From an uncultured Hyphomicrobium sp. (GTDB taxonomy: Bacteria; Pseudomonadota; Alphaproteobacteria; Rhizobiales; Hyphomicrobiaceae): DNA of 59,729 nt. Below are positions 27,627 to 36,431 of the stretch, piece after piece. The stretch spans positions 5,680 through 65,408 of the forward strand of contig NZ_CADEFI010000018.1 in NCBI RefSeq assembly GCF_902826555.1. The letters are read 5' to 3'. The notes beneath the pieces were generated by a model. The model was not told the DNA's origin and ran no database searches. It worked only from the letters and a program-made list of their open reading frames with translations. Within the stretch, counting starts at the first letter, position 1. Each line of letters begins with the position of its first letter. A program made the translations under genes and the position numbers.

Positions 27627-27986
27627 ATGGCTCACATACTGCTTGCTGACGACGATCAGGCGACCCGAGATCTCGTCAAACGCGCGCTGGAGGCCGATGG
27701 GCACACGGTCGACCTCACGCAGGACGGAACGGAGGCGCTCGAGATCCTGTCGGGCGGCACAGCCTTCGGCGTTTTGGTGTCGGATGTTCACATGCCCGGC
27801 CTCGACGGAATCGAGCTGGCGCGACGGGCCATCGAGGATCGCCCCGGTTTGAAGCTCCTGCTCATGAGCGGTTTCGCTGAGGAACTCGATCGGGCGCGGG
27901 CGCTGAACTCGCCCAACCTCAGCGTCATCATGAAGCCCTTTACGCTGGAGCAGATGCGGTCCGCGGTGCGGGCGCTCCTCGGGTGA
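27627..27986 (+). CDS. cpdR: CpdR-like single-domain response regulator
   Basis: 119 residues, a stand-alone CheY-like receiver. The acidic pocket is ADDD at residues 7-10, the phosphoacceptor Asp53 is in VSDVHMPGLDG, and Lys103 is in IMKPFTLEQM. There is no output domain. In Caulobacter and Sinorhizobium the comparable protein CpdR controls polar localisation of ClpXP and degradation of CtrA. Length, the KPFTLEQ end and proximity to hpt fit CpdR, but other receivers look alike, so the symbol is probable rather than certain. Confidence 0.78.
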   Translation: MAHILLADDDQATRDLVKRALEADGHTVDLTQDGTEALEILSGGTAFGVLVSDVHMPGLDGIELARRAIEDRPGLKLLLMSGFAEELDRARALNSPNLSVIMKPFTLEQMRSAVRALLG

Positions 27987-28041
27987 TTTCCTCGCCGTGT
28001 CGAGACGAGCCCGGCGCGTCGGCGCCTGGTGACGGCGCTTC

Positions 28042-29169
28042 CTAAAGCGCGTTCTTGCGCTGCTGGATCATCATGTAGGTGTCGCTCGTGTGCTCGGCGA
28101 GCTGGAACCAGAGATATCCTTCCGCCCGCACGGCGGCCATGGCGTCAAACGCCTTCTTGAACGTCGGGTTGGCGTTGCAGAGTTCCGTGTAGGCGTCGGT
28201 CGAGGCCTTGAAACACGCGTCGAGCACCGTCTCGGAGAACGGCCTCAGGATGGCGCCTGCCTTGACAAGACGACGGAGTGCTGCCGGGTTACGCATGTCG
28301 TAGCGTGCCTGGGTGATGGTGTTGGCCGCCTGCGCGGCGGCGTAGACGATGGATTGATAGGCTTTGGGCAAGCTGTTCCACTTCTCGAGGTTGATGAAGA
28401 AGTGCAGCATGGCCTGGCCCTCCCACCAGCCCGGGTAGTAATAGTAGCGGGCGACCCGGTAGAAGCCGAGCTTCTCGTCGTCGTAAGGTCCGACCCATTC
28501 GGCCGCGTCGATGGTGCCCTTCTCGAGTGCCGGATAGACATCGCTGCCGGCGATCTGTTGCGGCACGGCGCCGAGCCGGGAAAAGATTGCGCCGCCGAAT
28601 CCCGCGATGCGGATCTTCAGTCCTCTCAGATCCTCGGGCGTATTGATCTCCTTGCGGTACCAGCCACCCATCTGCGCACCGGTGTTGCCGCCGGGGAAGC
28701 CGATGAGGTTATAATGCGCATAGAACTCGTTCATGAGCTCGATGCCGCCGCCGTCGTACATCCACGCGTTCTGCATGCGGCTGTTGAGACCGAAGGGGAC
28801 GCAGGTACCCAGGGCGAAGGTCGGGTCCTTGCCCCAGTAGTAGTAGGACGTGGTGTGGGCGGCTTCGACGGTTCCGTCGGTAACGGCATCGGCGGCTTGC
28901 AGTGGGCCGACGATCTCGCCCGCGGCAAAGACCTGGATGTTGAAACGGCCGTCCGTCATTTCCCGGACGATGCGCGAGAAGGTCTCGGCGGAGCCGTAGA
29001 TCGTATCGAGGGATTTCGGGAAGCTCGAGGTCAACCGCCAGGTCAGGGTCGGCATGCTGGAGACGATGGCGGGGGCCGACGGTTCCTGGTCGCACGCCGT
29101 GAGCGTTGCTGCCGCGCCTCCCGCGCCGGCCACCGTCATGAATTTTCGGCGGTCGATCCTCGTCATCAT
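28042..29169 (-). CDS. TRAP transporter solute-binding protein (DctP family), Tat-exported
   Basis: 375 residues. The N-terminus has a twin-arginine motif (RRKFMTV) and a lipobox-like LTAC with Cys26, suggesting a Tat-exported lipoprotein. The DctP fold contains FSRIVREMTDGRFNIQVF, PFGLNSRMQNAWMY, the conserved Arg region LRGLKIRIAGFGG and EKGTIDAAEWVGPYDDEKLG. It belongs to the group that binds 2-oxo acids or similar carboxylates, but the ligand is not readable. No dctQ/dctM membrane genes are next to it, so it is an orphan here or served in trans. Confidence 0.92.
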   Translation of the reverse strand: MMTRIDRRKFMTVAGAGGAAATLTACDQEPSAPAIVSSMPTLTWRLTSSFPKSLDTIYGSAETFSRIVREMTDGRFNIQVFAAGEIVGPLQAADAVTDGTVEAAHTTSYYYWGKDPTFALGTCVPFGLNSRMQNAWMYDGGGIELMNEFYAHYNLIGFPGGNTGAQMGGWYRKEINTPEDLRGLKIRIAGFGGAIFSRLGAVPQQIAGSDVYPALEKGTIDAAEWVGPYDDEKLGFYRVARYYYYPGWWEGQAMLHFFINLEKWNSLPKAYQSIVYAAAQAANTITQARYDMRNPAALRRLVKAGAILRPFSETVLDACFKASTDAYTELCNANPTFKKAFDAMAAVRAEGYLWFQLAEHTSDTYMMIQQRKNAL

Positions 29170-29304
29170 GCCCCCCTTGGCTCATTTTGGCGCGGACTAT
29201 AAACGCAGAACTGCAGCGCCGGAAAGCATTCGCGGGATACCCTATTGCGGTGGCCGCGGCGGGCGCTAGGCTCTGCCGATGCGTCTTCCGAAAAGGACCT
29301 CAGA

Positions 29305-29622
29305 ATGACAAAAGCAGCGATCTGGTGCCTTTCGGGGCTTATTTGCGGGCTCACTGTCCTTGCGGCTTCCGAGGCGGGGGCTGCCGAATGGTGGATGCTG
29401 CAGCAGACCGAAGCGGGACGGGAGTGCGGGCCGCCAATCGAGGCCGAGGGCGTGACGCTGACGCCGGATGTGCTCATGAAGCAATATCCGGAGTGCAAGC
29501 TCATGGCCGAGACGCCGTCGCTCGATCTCGAAGCCGTCATGGTCAATTGCGAAGGCGACATCGGACGCGTCTTCGTCTTCACCAAGAGCAAAGCCGGCTG
29601 CGAGCGGCTGGCAAAAGACTAA
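29305..29622 (+). CDS. Small secreted protein, function unknown
   Basis: 105 residues. A signal peptide (about 1-26, ending EAGA-A) precedes an acidic mature part with four cysteines (RECGPP, PECKL, NCEGD, GCERL) that could pair as two disulfides. AAAAGGAC lies before the ATG. No family is recognised. It is 25 bp upstream of mobAB on the same strand, perhaps in the same transcript. Confidence 0.65.
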   Translation: MTKAAIWCLSGLICGLTVLAASEAGAAEWWMLQQTEAGRECGPPIEAEGVTLTPDVLMKQYPECKLMAETPSLDLEAVMVNCEGDIGRVFVFTKSKAGCERLAKD

Positions 29623-29646
29623 GCCTCATTCCGCGGCGGACAGCGC

Positions 29647-30819
29647 ATGGGCCAGGACATTGCCGGGGTGCTGCTCGCCGGTGGGCGCAGCCGGCGTATG
29701 GGGGGAGGCGACAAGGCACTGATGACGCTCGCGGGGCGGATGCTCATTCGGCATGCCAGCGAGCGGCTTGCACCGCAGGTCGGCGCTCTCATCCTCAATG
29801 CGAATGGCGACCCTCAGCGCTTCTCTGCTCTCGGGCTGCCGGTGATCGCGGATGAGACGGACGATTTCGCGGGGCCCTTGGCTGGCGTGCTGGCGGCGCT
29901 GCATTGGTTTGCGCAGAAGCGGCAGGGCTTTTCGGCGGTCGCGAGCGTGTCTGCCGACGTGCCGTTCGTGCCGGTCGATCTCGTGGCGCGGCTGGCGGAG
30001 GCGTTGCGCACGCATGGAGCCGCGCGCGTGGCGGTCGCGCAGTCGCGCGGGCGGCGTCATCATGTAATCGGCCTTTGGCGCATGGACGCGGCAGGCGAGA
30101 TCGCAGCGGCGCTGGCCCGCGGCGAACGCAGGGCGGAGGCCATAGTGGACCGGCTCGGGGCGGTGACGGTGCCGTTTGCCGATGTCGATCTCGGCGGTGA
30201 GAGTGTGGATCCGTTCTTCAACGTCAACACGCCTGAGGATCTGGCGTTCGCGGAGGCTGTGCTGGCGGGGGCCTCGGCAACGACACCTTTCGTGGTCGGG
30301 GTTGCCGGGTGGAAGAATTCGGGCAAAACGACTCTCGTCGAGCGGCTGGTCACCGAGCTCGCACGGCGTGGTTACAGGGTGTCGACCGTCAAGCACAGTC
30401 ATCACGATATTTCGGGTGAGGCGGAGGGCACAGATAGCGCGCGCCACCGGCGGGCCGGTGCGCATGAGGTGGCCTTGGTGTCACCCCGCCGTTGGGCGGT
30501 GCTGCGAGGCGCATCCGACCTTGCGTGGCAGGACGAAGCCGAGCCGCCGCTTGCGGCTATCGTCGCGCGCCTGGAGCCTCCAGACATCGTCATCGTCGAA
30601 GGTATGAAGCGTGCGCCGATCCCGAAGATCGAGGTGCGCCGCAGCGGACAAGGGCCCGGTGTGCCGCTGGCCGATGGTGATCCTCAGGTGTTCGCCGTGG
30701 CTGCCGATTGCGCCGTCGCAGGCGGCAATGTGCCGGCCTTTTCGCTCGACGACGTGGCGGGGCTGGCGGCTGCCTTGCTCGCCAAGGCAGGGTTGCCAGG
30801 ACGCAGGGGAAACTCGTGA
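29647..30819 (+). CDS. mobAB: Molybdenum cofactor guanylyltransferase fused to MobB
   Basis: 390 residues with two domains. Residues 1-210 are MobA: LLAGGRSRRMGGGDKAL binds GTP, SADVPFVP is the metal Asp, and DPFFNVNTPEDL closes the domain. It converts Mo-molybdopterin to the guanine dinucleotide cofactor. Residues about 215-385 are MobB: P-loop GWKNSGKTTLVE, VSTVKHSHHD and EPPDIVIVEGMKRAP. Fusion of the two is known in some bacteria. The cofactor serves DMSO-reductase-family enzymes such as formate dehydrogenase. It overlaps the next start codon by one base (TGATG). Confidence 0.95.
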   Translation: MGQDIAGVLLAGGRSRRMGGGDKALMTLAGRMLIRHASERLAPQVGALILNANGDPQRFSALGLPVIADETDDFAGPLAGVLAALHWFAQKRQGFSAVASVSADVPFVPVDLVARLAEALRTHGAARVAVAQSRGRRHHVIGLWRMDAAGEIAAALARGERRAEAIVDRLGAVTVPFADVDLGGESVDPFFNVNTPEDLAFAEAVLAGASATTPFVVGVAGWKNSGKTTLVERLVTELARRGYRVSTVKHSHHDISGEAEGTDSARHRRAGAHEVALVSPRRWAVLRGASDLAWQDEAEPPLAAIVARLEPPDIVIVEGMKRAPIPKIEVRRSGQGPGVPLADGDPQVFAVAADCAVAGGNVPAFSLDDVAGLAAALLAKAGLPGRRGNS

Positions 30820-31523
30820 TGCCTTGGCGAGAGATGGGCGCGTCGCTCGCGCTTTTGCTTCTGCTCGGTTCTCCGGCGCACGCCGACGATCCGAAGCTCG
30901 CGCCAGGACGCGATCCCGGGGGAATGGCGGTTGCCGTGCTCGCGGACGGGTTCGACTACTTACAGCCCGATCTCGCAAAGGTGCTGGCGCGCGATGGAGA
31001 GGGGGAGGCCATCGCCTGGGACGCGCTGGACGGGGACCATCGTCCGTTTCAGGGCGATGGCAGAGGCACCGACATCGGCAAAGCGGCGGCGGCGCGAGGG
31101 GGCGTGCGCATCGTAGCCGTACGTGTTGCTACCGAGGATCCTGCATCGCTGGCGAAGGGGATCGCGTTTGCGGCCGGGACACCTGCCGTCGTTGTTCTGG
31201 TGGCCCTCGACGCAAGCGCACGCGATGCGCACAAGGTGGTTCTCTTGGCCGCGGAGCGGTTCAAGACGCAGCTCTTCGTCATGAGCCTCCCGGGGGTGAC
31301 CGCGGACGAAAAGAAGCGGAGCGAAACCTCGGGGAACCTTGTTCTGATCGACGCGTCGGGCGATGCGCTTCTCGGCGCAAAGGCGGTCGCGCATGTGTTC
31401 GGTTGCAATCGCGGGGCGCTCACCGGCGCCACGGGGACGGAGCTCAAAGCCGCGTTTCTAGAGCGCGTGGGAGAGGCGCCTTCCGCGGGCTGCGAGCCAG
31501 AGGGCGGCGTAAAGGCCGACTAG
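30819..31523 (+). CDS. Secreted degenerate subtilase-like protein
   Basis: 234 residues. A signal peptide (about 1-22, ending SPAHA) precedes a sequence with the layout of a subtilisin-family domain: MAVAVLADGFDYLQPDL where VAVIDTGID would stand, WDALDGDHRPFQGDGRGTD where DGD and GHGTH would stand, then GVRIVAVRV and ASLAKGIAFA. The aligned catalytic residues are all replaced: Asp by Ala, His by Arg82, and the Ser of GTS by Glu in GTEL. So a non-catalytic protein is likely. Its start overlaps the mobAB stop. The assignment rests on pattern, not on a search. Confidence 0.6.
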   Translation: MPWREMGASLALLLLLGSPAHADDPKLAPGRDPGGMAVAVLADGFDYLQPDLAKVLARDGEGEAIAWDALDGDHRPFQGDGRGTDIGKAAAARGGVRIVAVRVATEDPASLAKGIAFAAGTPAVVVLVALDASARDAHKVVLLAAERFKTQLFVMSLPGVTADEKKRSETSGNLVLIDASGDALLGAKAVAHVFGCNRGALTGATGTELKAAFLERVGEAPSAGCEPEGGVKAD

Positions 31524-31766
31524 AGCGGGGATTAGGCCAAGTGGGCGCGGTGCGGGACGCGCGGCTTCCTGTGCCGTCATCTCGATGCGATCGTCGGACA
31601 GTCGGACAAGGCGTGCGCGCTCGAGTGGCCCGGCGGCGGCGCTCCTGGCATCGATCATTCCGGGTTCGCGCGTCGCCGGGGCTGCGGAGGCGGCAAACGC
31701 AAGAAAGAGCGTGGCTGCAAATACAGCCACGCCCCCTGCCACCTCTCCCCTAACTCTTTGCGTCAT
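31458..31766 (-). CDS. Small exported protein with C-terminal membrane helix
   Basis: 102 residues. A signal peptide (about 1-29, ending ASA-AP) and a C-terminal helix LGLIPALVGLYAALWLAARG followed by basic residues are seen. The middle is charged. It overlaps the convergent upstream gene by 66 bp, which is unusual and lowers confidence; one of the two 3' ends may be wrong. No family is recognised. It lies downstream of the OFA transporter on the same strand, 66 bp after its stop. Confidence 0.45.
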   Translation of the reverse strand: MTQRVRGEVAGGVAVFAATLFLAFAASAAPATREPGMIDARSAAAGPLERARLVRLSDDRIEMTAQEAARPAPRPLGLIPALVGLYAALWLAARGRRLSHAL

Positions 31767-31832
31767 CCGGCCCGCGATGCCTTTGCAGAGAAGGCTGGAT
31801 GGTCCTGCTGGTCCTCCCGCGACCGTTAAGGT

Positions 31833-33536
31833 CTAGCGGAAGAACACAAGAGCCTTCTCGATTGTCTGCCAGACGCCCCAAGCAAGCGGCACGCCAACCA
31901 GAGACCAGAACAGGATCGCCGGAAGATCGAGACCGCCTTTGCCGATTCCAAAGGATCCGGTGGTGACGGCGCCGGCCGACGTCTTGAGCTTGGCCTGCTC
32001 GGCGGCGACCTCCTCCTCGGTCATGTGCCATTTCGGGTCGACCGGGCGGACGAGGAGGTTCGCAATGAAACCGATGATCAGCAACCCGGCCAGAATGAAG
32101 AAGATTTGGCCGTAGAGCTTGTCGGGGGCGATGCCCTCGGCGTAGCGCGTATCGTGAAGGTAGTTGACGATCACGGGGCCGAGGATGCCGGCGGTGGACC
32201 ATGCCGTCAGCAGACGGCCGTGGATGGCGCCCACGAACTGAGTGCCGAAGATGTCGGCGAGGTAGGCCGGAATGGTGGCGAAGCCGCCTCCGTACATGGA
32301 GGCGATGACGCAGAAGCAGGCCACGAACAGCGCCAGGATCTTCCAGTCTGCCGCCTGGGCTGCGAGTACGTAGAGCGCGGCTCCGAGCGTGAAGAAGATG
32401 AAGTAGGTCAGCTTGCGGCCGAGCTTGTCCGAGGACGACGCCCAGGCGATGCGGCCAAAGATGTTGAAGAGCGAGATGAGCCCGACGAAGCCTGCTCCGA
32501 CCGCCGCCGCAGTCGCGGCCAGTGCCGTGTCCTTCTTCATGTCCAGGTAGCCGAGCTGATCCTGCCCGACGAGCGCGCCGCCGAAGGTTTCCTGCAGCAT
32601 GGGCGAGGCGGCGCCGATGATGCCGATGCCGGCGGAGACGTTCATGCAGAGCACGATCCACAGCAGCCAGAACGCCGGCGTCTTGTGTGCGTTGTCGAGA
32701 TGCACGTGATTGTTGGTGATCATCGCCTTGCCGTTGACCGGCGGCGTCCAACCTTCCGGCTTCCAGCCGGTGGGAGGCAACCTGTAGCGGAACGAGCCGA
32801 TAATCATGAAGACCGTGTAGATCGCGGCCATGGCGACGAAGGTCTGCCAAACGCCGGGATCGGTGGCGGTCTTGAAGACTTTGTCCATCAGCAAGGTCGC
32901 GAGCGGAGAGCCGATCATGGCGCCGCCGCCGAAGCCCATGATGGCCATGCCCGTTGCCATGCCGCGCCGATCGGGGAACCACTTGATGAGCGTCGAGACG
33001 GGCGAGATGTAGCCGAGGCCGAGGCCGATGCCGCCGATGACGCCCGAGCCGAGCCACATGAGCCACAGCTGGTGCGTGTAGACGCCGAGGGCCGCGATCA
33101 GAAGGCCGCCGCACCAGCAGAGCGTCGAGACGAGGCCGGCCTTGCGGGGACCGGCGCGCTCGAGCCATCCGCCCCAGATGGCGGCGGATACGCCGAGCAG
33201 CACGAAGAAGAACGTGTACATCCAGCCGAGATCGAACTGGCTCCAGTTGCAGTCGGTGGCGAACAAGGCGCGCGCCGTACCCGCGGCCTTCTCCGCGAAC
33301 GTTACGGCGCCGGCCGAGCATTCCGCGATGGGTTTTCCATCTTGATCGAGCAGGGCCGCTTGCAGCGGCTTCCAGAACACCGAGAAGCCGTAGGCCATGC
33401 CGATGCAGAGGTGGATACAGAGGGCCGCCGGCGGGACCAGCCACCGGTTGAAGCCGGGTTTTGCAACGATCGCCTCGCGATCGAGCCAACCGGGCCCAGA
33501 CGCTTCCCCGGCCCCTACGTTACTGCTCCCAACCAT
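31833..33536 (-). CDS. OFA-family (oxalate/formate antiporter type) MFS transporter with a fused C-terminal helix
   Basis: 567 residues with about 12 helices, the inner-membrane MFS fold. Family traits are GFSVFWKPLQAAL after helix 1, GGIGLGLGYISPVSTLIKWFPDRRGMATG, and the Asp/Arg-rich cytosolic loop with SDKLGRK. It has an extra loop of about 40 residues in the first periplasmic loop and a C-terminal 30-residue helix (AILFWSLVGVPLAWGVWQ) not needed for the 12-helix core. The ligand is unknown: oxalate, formate or another carboxylate. GGGGGGAAGG precedes the ATG. It is divergent from moaA. Confidence 0.88.
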   Translation of the reverse strand: MVGSSNVGAGEASGPGWLDREAIVAKPGFNRWLVPPAALCIHLCIGMAYGFSVFWKPLQAALLDQDGKPIAECSAGAVTFAEKAAGTARALFATDCNWSQFDLGWMYTFFFVLLGVSAAIWGGWLERAGPRKAGLVSTLCWCGGLLIAALGVYTHQLWLMWLGSGVIGGIGLGLGYISPVSTLIKWFPDRRGMATGMAIMGFGGGAMIGSPLATLLMDKVFKTATDPGVWQTFVAMAAIYTVFMIIGSFRYRLPPTGWKPEGWTPPVNGKAMITNNHVHLDNAHKTPAFWLLWIVLCMNVSAGIGIIGAASPMLQETFGGALVGQDQLGYLDMKKDTALAATAAAVGAGFVGLISLFNIFGRIAWASSSDKLGRKLTYFIFFTLGAALYVLAAQAADWKILALFVACFCVIASMYGGGFATIPAYLADIFGTQFVGAIHGRLLTAWSTAGILGPVIVNYLHDTRYAEGIAPDKLYGQIFFILAGLLIIGFIANLLVRPVDPKWHMTEEEVAAEQAKLKTSAGAVTTGSFGIGKGGLDLPAILFWSLVGVPLAWGVWQTIEKALVFFR

Positions 33537-33750
33537 GGTCCTTCCCCCCGAAGCCGTTGACTTCGCCCCTTATTCCCAGGGCATTTGCTTCTAGCACTAT
33601 CTTGCGCAAGCTTATGAGACAAGGGCATGTACTTGATCCAACCTGGAACCTCGCTACGTTACGAACTCGGATGACCGACTGGGGACGTGCAGCGGTTGTT
33701 TGGACTATCCGATGGCTGATAGCTGCTGCGGCCGGAGCGAGCCTGAGACG

Positions 33751-34782
33751 ATGACATTCAAGGGACCTGTTGAACACTCTGATACTTCCTCGCTCGTTGA
33801 TCCTTTCGGCCGGCATGTGACCTATCTGCGCGTCTCAGTGACGGACCGCTGCGATTTCCGCTGCGTCTATTGCATGAGCGAACATATGTCCTTTCTGCCG
33901 AAGAAGGACTTGCTGACGCTCGAGGAGCTGGACCGGCTCTGTTCCGCTTTCGTTGCCAAGGGTGTCAAAAAACTGCGCATCACCGGTGGCGAACCGCTTG
34001 TGCGCAAGAACATCATGGCGCTGTTCAAGGCGCTCTCCCGCCACCTCGAGACCGGCCAGCTCGAGGAGCTGACGCTGACGACCAACGGCAGCCAGCTGGA
34101 AAAGTACGCGGGCGATCTCAAGGCGGCGGGCGTGCGGCGCATCAACGTGTCCATCGACACGCTCGATCCGCAGAAGTTCAAGACGATCACGCGCTGGGGC
34201 GAGCTTGCGACCGTGCTCAAAGGTGTCGAGGCGGCCAAACGCGCCGGCATCGGCATCAAGATCAACGCCGTGGCGCTCAAGGGGGTGAACGAGGACGAGA
34301 TCGACGACCTCATCCGCTTTTCTCACGGCGAGGGCCACGACCTCACCCTGATCGAGACCATGCCGCTGGGCGACATCGAGGGCGATCGGACCGACCAGTA
34401 CCTGCCGCTCTCGATTGTGCGCGCACGGCTGCTCGACCGGTGGACGCTCGAGGATATTCCGTTCCGTACCGGCGGGCCAGCGCGCTATGTGCGCATCAAG
34501 GAAACGGGAGGGCGGCTCGGGTTCATTACGCCGATGACCCACAATTTCTGCGAGAGCTGCAACCGGGTACGCGTCACCTGCACGGGCACGCTCTATATGT
34601 GCCTCGGGCAGGAGGATGCCGCGGATCTCCGGGCGCCGCTGCGCGCGAGCGATGACAACGGGCTCCTGTTCGAGGCCATCGATGCCGCCATTGCACGCAA
34701 ACCCAAGGGCCACGATTTCGTCATCGACCGGCGGCAGAAGCGGCCGGCGGTGGCGCGCCACATGAGCGTCACCGGCGGCTGA
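33751..34782 (+). CDS. moaA: GTP 3',8-cyclase
   Basis: Radical-SAM enzyme that starts molybdenum cofactor synthesis. 343 residues from this ATG; an in-frame ATG at 33700 adds 17 residues and is possible. The radical-SAM cluster is [13 protein letters not shown] binding includes [10 protein letters not shown], and the second Fe-S cluster is [14 protein letters not shown] with a further Cys in LYMCLG. It ends in VTGG, matching the C-terminal Gly-Gly that MoaA needs. It is divergent from the OFA transporter and not linked to mobAB, which is 2.9 kb away. Confidence 0.95.
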   Translation: MTFKGPVEHSDTSSLVDPFGRHVTYLRVSVTDRCDFRCVYCMSEHMSFLPKKDLLTLEELDRLCSAFVAKGVKKLRITGGEPLVRKNIMALFKALSRHLETGQLEELTLTTNGSQLEKYAGDLKAAGVRRINVSIDTLDPQKFKTITRWGELATVLKGVEAAKRAGIGIKINAVALKGVNEDEIDDLIRFSHGEGHDLTLIETMPLGDIEGDRTDQYLPLSIVRARLLDRWTLEDIPFRTGGPARYVRIKETGGRLGFITPMTHNFCESCNRVRVTCTGTLYMCLGQEDAADLRAPLRASDDNGLLFEAIDAAIARKPKGHDFVIDRRQKRPAVARHMSVTGG

Positions 34783-34849
34783 GCGCTTCGGGTCCGCTTC
34801 CTCTTTCCTGAAAAATGCTATGGTCAGGCAACCGGTTCGGGAGGGGCGT

Positions 34850-35620
34850 ATGTCGGGACGAGGACTACTGCGCTATGCGCGCCTCACGCGGCGCCAGCTC
34901 ATCATCTTCGCGATCGCTTCGGCGGTGATCAACGGTATCATCACGGCCAGCGTCGGCGCCTGGCTGGCACAAACGTATTCCAAGTATCAGGCGCGACGGG
35001 CCGCCATCGAGACCATTGCGCATCTCGTCTACGAGCGGCGCACGCGGGCCGGCATGGTTGCGTCCTCGATCCGCCGCAACGCCGAGATCGAGGAGATGCG
35101 GCAGCGCAAGCAGGCGTACGACGAAGCCTACGTCGACTGGAACAAAAACGTGATGCTCAACCTGTTCGCGATCCGCGAGGCGGCCGGCGACTTCAACATC
35201 TCGTCGCTTGAGCCGGTGTTCGAGGACCATCTGATCGCGGCGATGGCGGATCAGGATCGCTGCGTGACGAAGGCTTACGACGCGCGAATTGCCAATCAGG
35301 ATGCGAAGCTCGTTCTAGAAGAGTGCCGGATGGCGGCGCTGCACCAGTATGTGCTCGATTGCGGCGCGACGTTCACCAACGAGCTCTACAAATTGACAGA
35401 GCCGACGTTCGTTCCATTCACGGGGCAGTTCGCCAAGACCAGAATGCTGGCCGAAAAGCGCATTCGCGACTATTGCGTGGACAAGGATGTGCGGACCGTC
35501 GCTCCGGCGGCACCTTCCAGCGTGCCCGCGTCGCAAGGGCCGGCCGCGCCCGCAACCGCTTCGACGCCGCAAGCGGTCCCGCAAGCACCGCCCGCCGCCG
35601 CGGCCAAAGTTATCCCTTAA
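34850..35620 (+). CDS. Single-pass membrane protein, function unknown
   Basis: 256 residues. One helix near 17-42 (LIIFAIASAVINGIITASVG) anchors a helical, charged domain (45-215) with three cysteines (QDRCVTK, LEECRMA, LDCGATF). The C-terminal 40 residues are Ala/Pro-rich. The ATG at MSGRGLL has GGAGGGG just upstream and beats an in-frame codon ten residues earlier. No family is recognised. It ends only 10 bp from the convergent SLATT-type gene. Confidence 0.7.
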   Translation: MSGRGLLRYARLTRRQLIIFAIASAVINGIITASVGAWLAQTYSKYQARRAAIETIAHLVYERRTRAGMVASSIRRNAEIEEMRQRKQAYDEAYVDWNKNVMLNLFAIREAAGDFNISSLEPVFEDHLIAAMADQDRCVTKAYDARIANQDAKLVLEECRMAALHQYVLDCGATFTNELYKLTEPTFVPFTGQFAKTRMLAEKRIRDYCVDKDVRTVAPAAPSSVPASQGPAAPATASTPQAVPQAPPAAAAKVIP

Positions 35621-35630
35621 GTGATCGTCC

Positions 35631-36308
35631 CTACTGGTGCACCCACCAGATCAGCGGCGGAACGGCGAGGAAGAGTACGTAAAGGCCGTAAACGTCGAGG
35701 GCGTAACGCAGCGAGAGCACAACGCTTTGAGCGCGGTCCTTCGAACCATCGAGCTTCGCAAACAGAAAGTCGATGCGTGCGTGGTTGACCGGACAGGCAC
35801 GGAGCGCCTCGTTATAGCGACGCCGGTAGGCTTGCACGTCCTGCGGATCGGAGGGGCGAGCGATCCTGAGCTCCTGCGCCAGCTCGGAGACGGCCAGCGC
35901 ACAATTCTGCAGGTGATGGGCCTTCATCTTGTAGTCGTTCATGGCCTCGAGCAATCCGAGGATGAGCGTGAAGACGGACGACACAAGCTGGACGAAGGTC
36001 ATCAGGCGATTGGTGGCATCGTCGATCTGTCCAACGTAGACGGCTTGCCAGACCGCCAGCCCGACGAAGTAGAGCGCTACCATGGACTGGGTGAACAGCG
36101 AGACCGCGGCCTTGCGCTCAAGACGGGTCGCAGCGTTGAAGCGCGCGGCCTTCACGAGGCGCATGGTGTGGGCGAGTTGATCGGCGGCGCGCGTGTCCGG
36201 CGGCACGACGGCGAGCCGTGCCCGGTCGACGGGTGCGCTTTCGCGTGCGACCTGGACAAGGGCGCCGCTGTCGCGCTGGGCTCTCGATCTATCGGCGGCT
36301 GGGAGCAT
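35631..36308 (-). CDS. SLATT-type two-helix membrane effector-like protein
   Basis: 225 residues. After about 60 disordered residues come two adjacent helices (about 70-92 and 103-122) and a cytosolic helical part NDYKMKAHHLQNCALAVSEL with the NH motif in ACPVNHARIDF, the layout of the SLATT domain (membrane component of predicted nucleotide-signalling conflict systems). A third hydrophobic helix ends the protein. In those systems a nucleotide signal is thought to trigger membrane pore formation; here no CD-NTase or SLOG partner is adjacent. The ATG with GAGAG upstream is preferred; a GTG at 36365 has no site. Confidence 0.62.
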   Translation of the reverse strand: MLPAADRSRAQRDSGALVQVARESAPVDRARLAVVPPDTRAADQLAHTMRLVKAARFNAATRLERKAAVSLFTQSMVALYFVGLAVWQAVYVGQIDDATNRLMTFVQLVSSVFTLILGLLEAMNDYKMKAHHLQNCALAVSELAQELRIARPSDPQDVQAYRRRYNEALRACPVNHARIDFLFAKLDGSKDRAQSVVLSLRYALDVYGLYVLFLAVPPLIWWVHQ

Positions 36309-36321
36309 AAATGGTTGCTCT

Positions 36322-36344
36322 CTCAAGCATTCAGATTGCTTGAG
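36322..36344. repeat. Inverted repeat upstream of the SLATT-type gene
   Basis: CTCAAGCA and TGCTTGAG flank a 7-base centre, forming a perfect 8-bp dyad. It lies 13 bp upstream of the preferred ATG, so it could be an operator or an mRNA hairpin that hides the ribosome-binding site. Confidence 0.5.
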
Positions 36345-36431
36345 CCCGCTTACCTGATTCGTCACTTGGAGCGCGATCGGGTTTCATCGCATCGCGATGC
36401 TGCCGCGGCGTAGCGGTCACAGGTGCGGCAG

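Noticed and set aside
32025-33560. Plus-strand frame of 511 codons opposite the OFA transporter
   Set aside because: The opposite strand has the membrane-protein sequence; this frame is rich in Asp/Glu/Arg and has no motif.
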